In this document: positions 17,450-25,931 of the stretch, in pieces
How the letters are laid out: each line of letters opens with the position of its first letter
Numbering within the stretch: position 1 is the first letter of the stretch
Assembly (NCBI GenBank): GCA_903889655.1
Contig: CAISYL010000203.1
Span: 1-39,951 of the forward strand
Origin: an uncultured Alphaproteobacteria bacterium
GTDB lineage: Bacteria > Pseudomonadota > Alphaproteobacteria > Parvibaculales > Parvibaculaceae
Direction: 5' to 3'
DNA length: 39,951 nucleotides
Translations under genes and position numbers: made by a program
Notes under the pieces: generated by a model
What the model was told of the DNA's origin: nothing
Database searches by the model: none
What the model saw: the letters and a program-made list of their open reading frames with translations, nothing else

Positions 17450-17486
17450 ATGTCCATATTTGTCGTTGTCGGACTATATCGGACAT
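17450..17486. promoter_or_regulatory. Operator-like symmetric site between regulator and HD gene
   Basis: Outer arms ATGTCC (17450-17455) and GGACAT (17481-17486) form a perfect inverted repeat. Inner half sites GTC (17462-17464) and GAC (17472-17474) are symmetric about the same centre, 17468. The half sites therefore recur every 10 bases, one helical turn, on one face of the DNA. The site lies 11 bases upstream of the regulator start and 44 bases upstream of the HD gene start, where it could control both. Confidence 0.5.
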
Positions 17487-17530
17487 GTGCCGCGATTTCT
17501 AGGATCGAGACGTTACGAAGGAGGTGCGTC

Positions 17531-18166
17531 ATGACGACCAGAACGATCGCCATCCCGGACAGCAAGCTCGCGCGCGAAGTGACCGAGATCGTCCGCGAAA
17601 CCGAATCCGAGCTGCTCTTCAACCATTCGTCCCGCGTCTATCTTTTCGCCGCCCTGGCAGGCGAGCGCCGCGGATCGAGTTTCGATCGGGAACTGCTCTA
17701 CACGGGCGCGATGTTCCACGACATGGGCCTGACCCATGAGCACGGAAGCGCCGACGAACGCTTCGAGGTGGACGGCGCCAATGCGGCGCGCGACTTCCTC
17801 AGGCGACACGGCATCGCGCAGGCGGATATCGACACCGTCTGGACGGCGATCGCGCTGCACACGACGCCGGGCATTCCGGAGCACATGCATTCGGTCATTG
17901 CGCTGGTGACGGCGGGCGTCGAGATGGACGTGCTGGGTCTTGCCTATGATGCCTATTCCGAGGCCGAGCGCGAGGAAGTGGTGCGAGCCTTTCCACGATC
18001 GCCGCATTTCAAGGAGGACATCATCCAGGCCTTCTACGACGGCATCCGGCACAAGCCGGAAACGACCTTCGGCAATGTGAAAGCCGATGTGCTTGCCGAC
18101 AAGGATCCGCATTTCCATCGCGGAAATTTCTGCAGCGTCATCCGCGGGTCGCGCTGGCGCGGGTGA
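17531..18166 (+). CDS. HD-domain metal-dependent hydrolase, cyanamide-hydratase-like
   Basis: Predicted metal-dependent hydrolase of 211 residues. HD-domain ligands are visible: His32 in LLFNHSSRVYLFA, the His63-Asp64 pair in AMFHDMGL, and His110 in IALHTTPG. The pattern of an NHSxRVYLF start, a D-x-G-L loop and IALHT resembles the cyanamide hydratase branch of HD proteins more than nucleotide phosphohydrolases, but I cannot confirm the substrate. The ATG has a perfect AAGGAGG. The gene is divergent from the GlxA-type regulator and is followed after 24 bases by the DUF1348 gene, so the three look like one regulated cassette. Confidence 0.82.
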   Translation: MTTRTIAIPDSKLAREVTEIVRETESELLFNHSSRVYLFAALAGERRGSSFDRELLYTGAMFHDMGLTHEHGSADERFEVDGANAARDFLRRHGIAQADIDTVWTAIALHTTPGIPEHMHSVIALVTAGVEMDVLGLAYDAYSEAEREEVVRAFPRSPHFKEDIIQAFYDGIRHKPETTFGNVKADVLADKDPHFHRGNFCSVIRGSRWRG

Positions 18167-18190
18167 GCATTCCGTTCAGAGGAGAGACAC

Positions 18191-18655
18191 ATGTCCCGTC
18201 CACCATTACCGCCTTTCGACGAAGCGACGGCCGCCGAGAAAGTTCGCCTCGCGGAAGATGCCTGGAACAGCTGCGATCCGGCGCGCGTGGCACTGGCCTA
18301 CACACCGGACAGCCAGTGGCGCAATCGCGCGGAGTTTCTGACGGGGCGCCGGGAGATCGAGGCGTTTCTCCGACGCAAATGGACACGCGAACTCGACTAC
18401 CGGCTCATCAAGGAACTCTGGACCTTCGCGGGCAACCGGATCGCGGTGCGCTTTGCCTATGAATATCGCTACGAAAGCGGTCAGTGGTTTCGCGCCTATG
18501 GCAACGAGAACTGGGAATTCGCCGAAGACGGCCTGATGCGCCGCCGGATCGCGAGCATCAACGAGCAGCCGATCACGCCGGCCGAACGCAAGTTTCACTG
18601 GCCGAATGGAAGACGGCCCGACGATCATCCAGGCCTTTCGTCGTTCGGCTTCTGA
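18191..18655 (+). CDS. DUF1348 protein (NTF2-like fold)
   Basis: A 154-residue protein of the DUF1348 family, predicted to fold like nuclear transport factor 2, a cone often used as a small-molecule pocket or enzyme. Typical features are [20 protein letters not shown], the strongly conserved [28 protein letters not shown] and RFAYEYR, followed by [12 protein letters not shown]. Function is unknown. The start has AGAGGAGA upstream. It follows the HD-domain gene by 24 bases and ends 6 bases before the stop of the convergent ergothioneine gene, leaving no room for a separate terminator. Confidence 0.88.
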   Translation: MSRPPLPPFDEATAAEKVRLAEDAWNSCDPARVALAYTPDSQWRNRAEFLTGRREIEAFLRRKWTRELDYRLIKELWTFAGNRIAVRFAYEYRYESGQWFRAYGNENWEFAEDGLMRRRIASINEQPITPAERKFHWPNGRRPDDHPGLSSFGF

Positions 18656-18661
18656 CGGAGT

Positions 18662-20902
18662 TCACCCTTCCAGCAGGAACATCGCATAGGCCGGTTCGTC
18701 GCCGATCCAGCTTTGCGCGATCCGCCAGCCGGCTTTCGTTGCGATCTCCGTGAAAGACTGCACCGTATATTTGTGCGAGTTCTCGGTGTGGATCGTCTCG
18801 CCGCTGTCCATCGAGAAATGCCGGCCGGTGATCGAGAAGCTTGTCGGGCGCTCGCAGACCAGATGCATCTCGATGCGCGCGGCTTCGGCATTCCATGTCG
18901 CGTGATGACCGAAAGCATCGAGATCGATGTCGGCATCGAGTTCGCGATTGATGCGGGCCAGCAGGTTCTTGTTGAAGGCCGCTGTCACACCTTTGGGATC
19001 GTCATAGGCGGTGAGCATGGTCGGCAGGTCCTTCACGAGATCGACGCCGATCAGGAATTGTCCATGCCCCAGTGTACGCCTCGCCTGCGTCAGAAAGCCG
19101 ACCGCTTCATGCGTGAGGAAATTGCCGAGCGTCGAGCCGGGGAAGAAGCCGAGCTTCGGTCGGTCGCCAAGATCGGCAGGCAGCTCCACGCCGCGCGTGA
19201 AGTCGCAGGCGACGGGCCGTACATCGAGCCGCGGATAGGAAGCCCGCAGCATATCCACCGCTTTCTCCATATGCTCATGGCTGATGTCGAGAGGCACATA
19301 GGCGGTCAGCCACTCCGCGCGATCGAGAAGCGCGCGCGTCTTGACGCTGGAGCCGCTGCCGAATTCGACGAGGACGCCGTCGGGCTTTGCCATGGCGGCG
19401 ATGTCGCGCGCGGCCTCTTCGAGCAGCGGCGCTTCGGCGGCGGGCACGTAATATTCCTGAAGGCGGTAGATTTCGTCGAAGAGACGCGAGCCCTCGGCAT
19501 CGTAGAAATATTTGCTGGGTAACGTCTTGCGGCGTTCCGAGAGGCCCTGGAGAACGTCGCGGCGGAACCGCTCGCGTTCGGTGCGCGGCGCGAGCGCGAT
19601 GGGCGCGGTCTGCCGGCCGGCATCCTCGGCGAGGCGAAGGCCGGAGAATTGCCAACGTTGATGCGGGTAGAAGAAATTGCGGTAGCTCGCGCGCGTATGC
19701 CCCGGCGCCGTGGCGATGGAGCCGCCGCGCAGCACCATCTGGTTCACCATGAACTTGCCGTTATATTCGCCGACCGAGCCCGGCGCGGGTTCGAAGCCGG
19801 GGTAAGGCGCATAGGCGCTTTGCGTCCATTCCCAGACGCCGGTGAACATCTGCTGCAGCGTGTTCTTCTCGCGCGCCGCCGCTTCCCATTCGGCCTCGGT
19901 GGGCAGGCGCTTGCCGGCCCAGCGCGCATAGGCATCCGCCTCGTAGAAACTGACATGGCAGACCGGCGCGTCGAGATCGAGTGGCCGGAAGCCGCCAAGC
20001 GTCATCGAAAACCATCGGCCGTCCGATTGCTCCCAATAGAGCGGCGCCTGCCAGCGTTCCTGCTGCACATGTGTCCAGCCGTCGGAAAGCCAGAGCTCGG
20101 GGCGCTCGTAGCCGCGATCCGCCATGAAGTCGAGCCATTCGCGATTGCTGACAGGATGCGTCGCGAGACGATAGGGCTTCAGCCAGACCTTGTGCGCCGG
20201 CGTCTCGTTGTCGAAGCAGAAATATCGCCCGTCATTGCCGATGGAGACGAAGCCGCCGGCGAAATTCTGGTCTTCATCGAAAGCGAAAGCCGATGCCGTC
20301 TCGGTGAACTGTTCCGGCGCGTAGGCCGGGCGTTCAGGATTGAGGGAAAAGGCATGCAGGATGTCGGTGAGGATCAATTCCTGATGCTGTTCCTCGTGAT
20401 TGAGGCCGAGCACGATGCGTGGGCCGATCTCGGCAAAACGCTCGGCATCGGCCGCTTCGATGACGAGCTTGATGCAATCGTCGACATGCGCGCGATAGGC
20501 CATCACGTCGCTATGGGAAGGACGCGAGAGAAGACCGCGCTGCGCGCGCGCGAATTGCGGACCGACGCCGTTGTAATAGGAATTGAAGATCGTGCGGAAG
20601 GAGGGCGCGAAATGCGCATAGCCGCGGACGAAGGGCTCCAGAACGAAAGTCTCGAAGAACCAGGTCGTATGGCCGAGATGCCATTTGGTCGGGCTCGCAT
20701 CGGGCATGGACTGGAGCATCTGGTCCTCGGGCGACAAGGGCGCGGCCAGCGCCTCGCTCCGCTTGCGCACGTTCTGATACCGCGCGAGCAGGGCGTCGAC
20801 TTCGGTGCGGAGGTCAAACGATGCGGTGGGAAACAAGCCGCGAGGCGCGACGGACGGGGCCGGGCTTCCGCCAGCGTTGATCTCCGATTGCGTATCGGCC
20901 AC
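18662..20902 (-). CDS. Fused ergothioneine synthase EgtB-EgtD
   Basis: One uninterrupted reading frame of 746 residues joins both core enzymes of ergothioneine synthesis. Residues 30-430 are EgtB, the iron-dependent sulfoxide synthase. Its DinB-like part supplies the ligands His78 (KWHLGH) and His169/His173 (NHEEQHQE), and its FGE-sulfatase part holds GKRLPTEAEWE, GVWEWTQSAY and the family motif RASYRNFFYPHQRWQFSGLR. Residues 435-746 are EgtD, the SAM-dependent histidine trimethylase, with SKYFYD, EYY (483-485), EFGSGSS (513-519), STLGN with Asn594, AYDD with Tyr633, and Glu707/Ser709 in TENSHKY. I propose the GTG at 20902, preceded by GTGGAG; a longer frame begins with TTG at 20983. EgtA, EgtC and EgtE genes are not nearby. 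The usual PTRTE after EYY reads VPAAE here. Confidence 0.93.
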   Translation of the reverse strand: MADTQSEINAGGSPAPSVAPRGLFPTASFDLRTEVDALLARYQNVRKRSEALAAPLSPEDQMLQSMPDASPTKWHLGHTTWFFETFVLEPFVRGYAHFAPSFRTIFNSYYNGVGPQFARAQRGLLSRPSHSDVMAYRAHVDDCIKLVIEAADAERFAEIGPRIVLGLNHEEQHQELILTDILHAFSLNPERPAYAPEQFTETASAFAFDEDQNFAGGFVSIGNDGRYFCFDNETPAHKVWLKPYRLATHPVSNREWLDFMADRGYERPELWLSDGWTHVQQERWQAPLYWEQSDGRWFSMTLGGFRPLDLDAPVCHVSFYEADAYARWAGKRLPTEAEWEAAAREKNTLQQMFTGVWEWTQSAYAPYPGFEPAPGSVGEYNGKFMVNQMVLRGGSIATAPGHTRASYRNFFYPHQRWQFSGLRLAEDAGRQTAPIALAPRTERERFRRDVLQGLSERRKTLPSKYFYDAEGSRLFDEIYRLQEYYVPAAEAPLLEEAARDIAAMAKPDGVLVEFGSGSSVKTRALLDRAEWLTAYVPLDISHEHMEKAVDMLRASYPRLDVRPVACDFTRGVELPADLGDRPKLGFFPGSTLGNFLTHEAVGFLTQARRTLGHGQFLIGVDLVKDLPTMLTAYDDPKGVTAAFNKNLLARINRELDADIDLDAFGHHATWNAEAARIEMHLVCERPTSFSITGRHFSMDSGETIHTENSHKYTVQSFTEIATKAGWRIAQSWIGDEPAYAMFLLEG

Positions 20903-21020
20903 GGGCGACTCCACTTCGACGAGCTGACATGAGGGTTCGTGGCTAGAAAATGCGCGGCGAAGGCGATGGTTCCGTTGTGACAATCATGTCACGCGACTAC
21001 GTCCTGGCGTCGTCTCGACG

Positions 21021-21045
21021 GGAACGGTGGCCGGCGGGAGGCGTT
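21021..21045 (+). promoter_or_regulatory. EcfG-type general-stress promoter candidate
   Basis: GGAAC (21021-21025), exactly 16 bases, then CGTT (21042-21045). This is an exact match to the consensus GGAAC-N16-17-CGTT bound by EcfG sigma factors of alphaproteobacteria. It points right, away from the egtB-egtD gene, into a gap whose only matching reading frame is the small membrane peptide at 21105-21185. Transcription would begin near 21052. Confidence 0.6.
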
Positions 21046-21104
21046 CGACCCTCAAATCATCGCTTCACGCGGAACAAACGCACGTGCTTTCGAGTCATCC
21101 CACA

Positions 21105-21185
21105 ATGAGATACGTCATACTCTGGATATCGACGATACCCGTTCCCCTGGTCCTTCTGGCCTGGCTGCTCTTCTTCACGAATTGA
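21105..21185 (+). CDS. Putative membrane microprotein under a stress promoter
   Basis: A 26-codon frame (MRYVILWISTIPVPLVLLAW followed by LLFFTN) that is hydrophobic throughout and would form one membrane helix. An in-frame GTG at 21084, with a weak GGAA nine bases upstream, would give 33 residues. In favour: the EcfG-type promoter 60 bases upstream in the right direction, a consistently hydrophobic composition, and a stop before the convergent treY gene. Against: no good ribosome site at the ATG, and several ATA codons that are rare in the neighbours. I do not recognise a family. The promoter might instead drive a non-coding RNA antisense to the treY tail. Confidence 0.4.
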   Translation: MRYVILWISTIPVPLVLLAWLLFFTN

Positions 21186-21201
21186 GCATGTCGGCGCGGG
21201 A

Positions 21202-23841
21202 TCAGGCGCCGCTTCGTTCCCGCCACAACACTGCGACAGGAAGCTGCGAGAGAATTTGCGCGATGTCGATGCGGCCGTCGCCGGCATGGGTCTCACCTGT
21301 CAACAGATTGCACGTCCGATCAGCCGGCGATGGAAGCAGAAGCGTCGTGCCACCCCAGGCGGAGGCGGGGATTAGCGGCACGTTGTCGTCGCCGAGGCGG
21401 CGCAGCGAATAGCGCGACGCGATGACGACGGCATGATCGCCGATGCGATCGCCGCGCGTGAAGGCGATCACGTTCTCCGCCGCCTCGCCTTCGAGCGCCA
21501 GCGGCTCATAGACGCCGTCGGCAAGGACGTCGCGATACCGCTCGCGAAGGGAGAGCAGGCGATGAATGAGCGCCTGCTTGATGCGCCCGTCGGGCCAGTC
21601 GTGCAGGAGCGCCGGCAGGTCATGCGTCCCGGCAAGGGAAGCGATGCGACGCTGATAGTCGACGGGTCGCCGGTTGTCGGGATCGACGAGGCTGAAGTCC
21701 CAGAACTCCGTTCCCTGATAGAGGTCCGGCACGCCGGGTGCTGTGAGGCGCAACAGCGTCTGCGTCAGCCCGTTCAACGCGGCCGCCGGCGCGATGGCGC
21801 GAACGAAGCGCGCAAGCTCGCCGAGGAAGGCGGATGAGCGCTCATTGTCGAGAATGGCGCGGGTGAAATCCTGTGCCGCGTCTTCATAGCCCTGATCCGG
21901 GGCGATCCAGCGCGAGCGGCGCTTCGCCTCGCGGATCGCTTTCGTCTGCCAGGCAAGAATGCGGTCGCGGAACGTAGCAAGCGCCGCCTGATCGGTCGCA
22001 TCCGCATCGACCGGCCAGGCGCCGATCAGCGTCTGGTAGAGCATCAGTTCGTCGGCGGGCTCCGGCGCGACGCCGTCGGGAAGCGATGCGCGGAACGGCG
22101 CGTTGAGACGCATCCAGTGCCGCACCGCCTCGCCCCATGTGTCGGGGATCTCGCTCAAGGTGGCGATGCGCATGCGCGTGTCCTCGCCGCGCTTGTGGTC
22201 ATGCGTCGCGGTGGCGAGCATCGCATACGGGAAATTGCGCGACCGCTCGGCACAGGCCGCATGGAAGGCATCGCGCGAGAGCGAGAAGTCGGCGGGGCTC
22301 GATCCGACCTCGTTGCGCGAGATAAGGCGCCCGTAGCGGTAGAAGGCCGTGTCCTCGATGGATTTCGCCGTCAAGGCGGAGGTGAGCTGCTGGAAGCTCG
22401 CGATGGCGCGGCGCTGCAAGGCGCGGGCGGCTCGCCCGGCAACGGGCTTTGCGCCCAGCCAGTCGTCGATCAGCGTCAGAATGTGGTGATCGGTTTCGGG
22501 GATGATCTGACGGGCCTGTTCCATTGCCGCCTCGAAGAGCGGACCGTCGGAAGGAACGCGGCCGTCGACGGTCGCGTAGCTGCGATAGACCGGAAAATTG
22601 ACCAGCACTTCGGTGAGCGCATGGCGAAGGGCCGGCAGCGTGTAGTCGCGCGTCGCCGGATCGTTGCGGGCGAGACGGTGGAGCGCGTCCGCCGTCTTGT
22701 CGCGCTCGCTATGGAGGTTCTCGTCGAGGATGAGGCGCTTTGCCGTTTCGGCGACCGCCCGAAAATCGGGACGGCGCCCGGTGAGTTCGGTCCAGAGCGT
22801 GGTCAGCGGGGTCTCGCCGCGCGCATCGTGAAGGACGCCCGCCGCCTGATCCATGAAGTCGTAACCGGTCGTGCCGTCGACCAGCCAGTCGGTCTGCAGC
22901 CGCTCGGAGGCGCCGAGAATCTTTTCGACGATGATATAGGGACGGCCGTTCGGCGCGGCGGCGGGACGATGCGCCGAAAGATCGTCGAGCACCCGGCGCA
23001 GGCGCCGGCAATAGGTGCGCGGATCGGCGAGCCCGTCGACATGGTCGATGCGTACGCCATCGATGAGCCCTTCCGCATAGAGCTTGAAGATCAGCGCATG
23101 CGTCTGTTCGAAGACGTCCGGCCGCTCGACCTTGAGGCCGGCGAGGTCGGTGATGTCGAAGAAGCGCCGCCAGTTGATTTCGTCCGCCGCCGTGCGCCAC
23201 CAGGCGAGCCTGTAATACTGGCGTTCGAGAAGACGGTGCAGATTGGCGCGGCCTTCCGGTTCGCGCGTGTCGAAGGCCTTCGCGAAATCGCCCGCGAGGT
23301 CTTCGTGGCTTCGCGGGTTCAACGGAAAGAGGCGATCGTAATAGGCGACCGACAGGCGGCCGGTATCGGGCGCGACATGGAGCGAGAGTTCGCCTGCCTT
23401 CAGCACCTCGCCATAGGGCTTGCCGAGAAAGGGCAAGTGGACCTTGTTGCGGAGCGAGGCGTCCTTCGAGTGCCATTCGATGTCGAAGAAACCGGCATAG
23501 GCGCTGTCCGGTCCCCATTCGAGTACATCGTTCCACCAGCGATTGGCGTTGTCCGAGACGCACATATGGTTTGGAACGATGTCGACGATGAGGCCGAGGT
23601 CGAGCGCCCGCAGCGCCGCGACGAAACGCCGGAAAGCCGGTTCGCCGCCAAGTTCGGGGTTGATCTCGGCGTGATCGACGATGTCGTAGCCGTGCATCGA
23701 ACCGGGTTTCGACTTGAGGATCGGCGAGGCATAGATGTGGCTGACGCCGAGCTGCGCATAATAGCCGAGGACCGGCACCGCATCGGCGAAGCGAAAGCCC
23801 TTGTGAAACTGCAGCCGGGCCGTTGCGCGAGGCGTCGTCAT
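21202..23841 (-). CDS. treY: Maltooligosyltrehalose synthase
   Basis: Intramolecular transglucosylase that turns the reducing-end alpha-1,4 bond of a maltodextrin into an alpha,alpha-1,1 bond, making maltooligosyl trehalose in the cytoplasm. The 879-residue GH13 protein has the TreY hallmarks QFHKGFRFADA, SHIYASPILKSKPGSMHGYD and DIVPNHM. The catalytic residues are the nucleophile Asp266 in VRIDHVDGLAD and the acid Glu306 in IIVEKILG. The C-terminal TAPGVPDLYQGTEFWDFSLVDPDNRRPVDY is also typical. Its ATG overlaps the malQ stop by four bases. It is last in the seven-gene operon. TreZ, which cleaves its product, is two genes upstream. Confidence 0.96.
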   Translation of the reverse strand: MTTPRATARLQFHKGFRFADAVPVLGYYAQLGVSHIYASPILKSKPGSMHGYDIVDHAEINPELGGEPAFRRFVAALRALDLGLIVDIVPNHMCVSDNANRWWNDVLEWGPDSAYAGFFDIEWHSKDASLRNKVHLPFLGKPYGEVLKAGELSLHVAPDTGRLSVAYYDRLFPLNPRSHEDLAGDFAKAFDTREPEGRANLHRLLERQYYRLAWWRTAADEINWRRFFDITDLAGLKVERPDVFEQTHALIFKLYAEGLIDGVRIDHVDGLADPRTYCRRLRRVLDDLSAHRPAAAPNGRPYIIVEKILGASERLQTDWLVDGTTGYDFMDQAAGVLHDARGETPLTTLWTELTGRRPDFRAVAETAKRLILDENLHSERDKTADALHRLARNDPATRDYTLPALRHALTEVLVNFPVYRSYATVDGRVPSDGPLFEAAMEQARQIIPETDHHILTLIDDWLGAKPVAGRAARALQRRAIASFQQLTSALTAKSIEDTAFYRYGRLISRNEVGSSPADFSLSRDAFHAACAERSRNFPYAMLATATHDHKRGEDTRMRIATLSEIPDTWGEAVRHWMRLNAPFRASLPDGVAPEPADELMLYQTLIGAWPVDADATDQAALATFRDRILAWQTKAIREAKRRSRWIAPDQGYEDAAQDFTRAILDNERSSAFLGELARFVRAIAPAAALNGLTQTLLRLTAPGVPDLYQGTEFWDFSLVDPDNRRPVDYQRRIASLAGTHDLPALLHDWPDGRIKQALIHRLLSLRERYRDVLADGVYEPLALEGEAAENVIAFTRGDRIGDHAVVIASRYSLRRLGDDNVPLIPASAWGGTTLLLPSPADRTCNLLTGETHAGDGRIDIAQILSQLPVAVLWRERSGA

Positions 23842-25931
23842 GACCTGCCGCGCGTGTCTGCGATGGCCGAAAGACGCCGTTCGACGGCCGGATCGTCGAA
23901 GAGTTTCGATGCCTCGCCGGCATAGCGGCGTCGCCAGTTCGGATATTCATCGACCGTGCCAGGCATGTTCGCCTGGTCGCGGAGCGCCAGCGCATCGTCG
24001 ATCGGCAGGATGGCAAGGGGGGACGACGTCCGGCCGATGAAACTCGCGGCCGCCTCCACCGCGCGTTCGGCCGAAGCCTCATGCGCGCCGGTGCCGTTGA
24101 CGACGCCGTCATGGCGGAAGGTGCGCCATAGCGCCTCGCGGTCGATGCCGCGCGTATGGCGTTCGCTGGCAGCGTCTTCGGCGCCGATGACGCCCGCACC
24201 TTCGCGGTCGGCGATGTCGCGCCCCTCCCACCAGCCGGCCACCGTCGGCAGGTCGTGGGTCGAGGTCGTCGCCATCGCGTTCGGCGAATAGATGGAGGAC
24301 GAGAAGAAGCCCATGTCGTCGCGCTCGAACCACATGACCTGCGTGCCGAGGATACCGGCGCGATGCAGGCGCTCGCGGAATCCGGCCTCGACCGTGCCGA
24401 GATCCTCGCCGAGCACGATGGCGCGATTGCGCCAGGATTCGAGCGCGATCAGCCGGAAGAGATCGTCCGAAGGATAAGTGATGTAGGCGCCGTCGACGGG
24501 ACTGGCGCCATCCGGCACGACCCAGAGACGGGTAAGGCCCATCGCATGGTCGATGCGCATGCCGCCCGCATGACGCATGGTCGCGCGCAGGGCCTCGATG
24601 AAGGCGCGGTAGCCATGCGGCCGCATGGCATGCGGGCAGAGGGCGGCGATGCCCCAGGATTGGCCGCTCGCATTGAAGAGGTCGGGCGGCGCACCGACCG
24701 AAAGCCCGGAAAGCATTTCGCTCTGCCGGCTCCAGGGATGGCTTCCCTTCGCGTCGGTGCCGACGGCGAAATCCGTGATGAGGCCGATCGCCATGCCGGC
24801 GTCGCGGCAGGAGGTTTGCGCCGAAGCGAGACTGCGATCCGCGATCCATTGCAGGAAGACATGGAATGCGACCTCGTCTTCATGCGCATGGGCGAAATCG
24901 AGAACCGCAAAGCCGCGCGGATCGCGGTAAAGGCTCGGCCAGTTCTGCCAGTCGTCGAGCGCCCGGTCCTCGGTTGTCAGATGCGCATGCAGCGCCTCGA
25001 AGCGGGCGTGATCCTCCAGCGCCTCGCCGCCTTCGATGCGGAAGCGCTCGAAATCTTCCTTCAACGAGCCATTGCAGCCGGAGAAGATGTCGAACAGGCG
25101 GCGGAAGAGCGCGAGCTTGGCGCGTCCGGCTTCCGGCCAGTCGATCTGCGGCAGGGCTTCGAGCGCGGAGAAGGATGTGGCGAGATCTCCGTCTTGCAGC
25201 GCGCGCGCGATGAGGTCGGAGTCGAGGGCCGCGGCCGGATTGGCGTAGAGCGGATTGAGGAAGGCCCGGCTCGACGGCGCATAGGGGCTGTAGCGGTCGG
25301 GCGCGGCGGAGAAGAGCGCATGGACGGGATTGATCGCAAAGGCGGCGGCCCCTCGCGCGGCGGCGGCGCGGGCGGCTTGCGCGAGGGCGCCGCCATCGCC
25401 GATGCCGCCATCGCCCTTGCGGCGCAAGCTGTAGACCGGTGCCTGTACACCCCAGAGGCGAGCCTGCCCGCCGTGACCGCTATGAATGTCTGCGATCGTG
25501 AAGCACCGCGCCGGGGCCACGGCGAGGGTGACTTCCTCCGGGCCGAGCTGGAGCTTGTGATAGCCGATATCGCCGACCGCAGGCAGGTGAAAACCATCCG
25601 CGTCGCGCTGAACGGCGCCGTCGACGAAAGCGCCGTCTTCGAGCACGATCCTGTAATGAGCGATCTCGCCGAAGCGCGCGAGCGGCGGCAGGCGGACAGG
25701 CTCTCCCACCGTGACGATCAGAAGCGGCGGCAAGGGCGCGTCGGAGGCGATGTTGCGCAGCGCGACGCGGCTCGATGCGATCTGCGAGGCCGTGGTGGCG
25801 GAAAGACCGAAGGCGGTGAGGATCGTCCGGAGCACGTCGAGCGAAACCTCATGCGGTTGGCCGGCGGCGTCGACCCATGACGGCGCGATGCCGGCGAATT
25901 GCGCAAGCTCGCGAAGGCTGTCGTCGCTCAT
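23838..25931 (-). CDS. malQ: 4-alpha-glucanotransferase (amylomaltase)
   Basis: GH77 disproportionating enzyme that moves glucan segments between maltodextrins, recycling the maltose and short chains that TreY and GlgE handle poorly. The 697-residue protein has a bacterial N-terminal extension (1-140, LAQFAGIAPSWVDAAGQPHE) ahead of the catalytic barrel. Catalytic residues are Asp461 in GMRIDHAMGLTRLWVVP, Glu509 in LGEDLGTVEAGF and the aspartate of TTSTHDLPTVAGWW. It overlaps treZ upstream and treY downstream by four bases each (ATGA), so all three should be translationally coupled. Confidence 0.95.
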   Translation of the reverse strand: MSDDSLRELAQFAGIAPSWVDAAGQPHEVSLDVLRTILTAFGLSATTASQIASSRVALRNIASDAPLPPLLIVTVGEPVRLPPLARFGEIAHYRIVLEDGAFVDGAVQRDADGFHLPAVGDIGYHKLQLGPEEVTLAVAPARCFTIADIHSGHGGQARLWGVQAPVYSLRRKGDGGIGDGGALAQAARAAAARGAAAFAINPVHALFSAAPDRYSPYAPSSRAFLNPLYANPAAALDSDLIARALQDGDLATSFSALEALPQIDWPEAGRAKLALFRRLFDIFSGCNGSLKEDFERFRIEGGEALEDHARFEALHAHLTTEDRALDDWQNWPSLYRDPRGFAVLDFAHAHEDEVAFHVFLQWIADRSLASAQTSCRDAGMAIGLITDFAVGTDAKGSHPWSRQSEMLSGLSVGAPPDLFNASGQSWGIAALCPHAMRPHGYRAFIEALRATMRHAGGMRIDHAMGLTRLWVVPDGASPVDGAYITYPSDDLFRLIALESWRNRAIVLGEDLGTVEAGFRERLHRAGILGTQVMWFERDDMGFFSSSIYSPNAMATTSTHDLPTVAGWWEGRDIADREGAGVIGAEDAASERHTRGIDREALWRTFRHDGVVNGTGAHEASAERAVEAAASFIGRTSSPLAILPIDDALALRDQANMPGTVDEYPNWRRRYAGEASKLFDDPAVERRLSAIADTRGRS

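Noticed and set aside
20969-20973. GGAAC on the minus strand as an EcfG promoter for egtB-egtD
   Set aside because: No GTT is found 16 or 17 bases downstream; the promoter of the fused gene remains unidentified.
21057-21296. A 79-codon minus-strand frame opposite the putative microprotein
   Set aside because: It overlaps the end of treY, has a composition typical of a shadow frame, and no ribosome site or promoter supports it.
22117-25880. Long plus-strand frames opposite treY and malQ (602 and 574 codons)
   Set aside because: Same cause: they mirror the GH13 and GH77 genes, show low-complexity composition and have no ribosome sites or domains.
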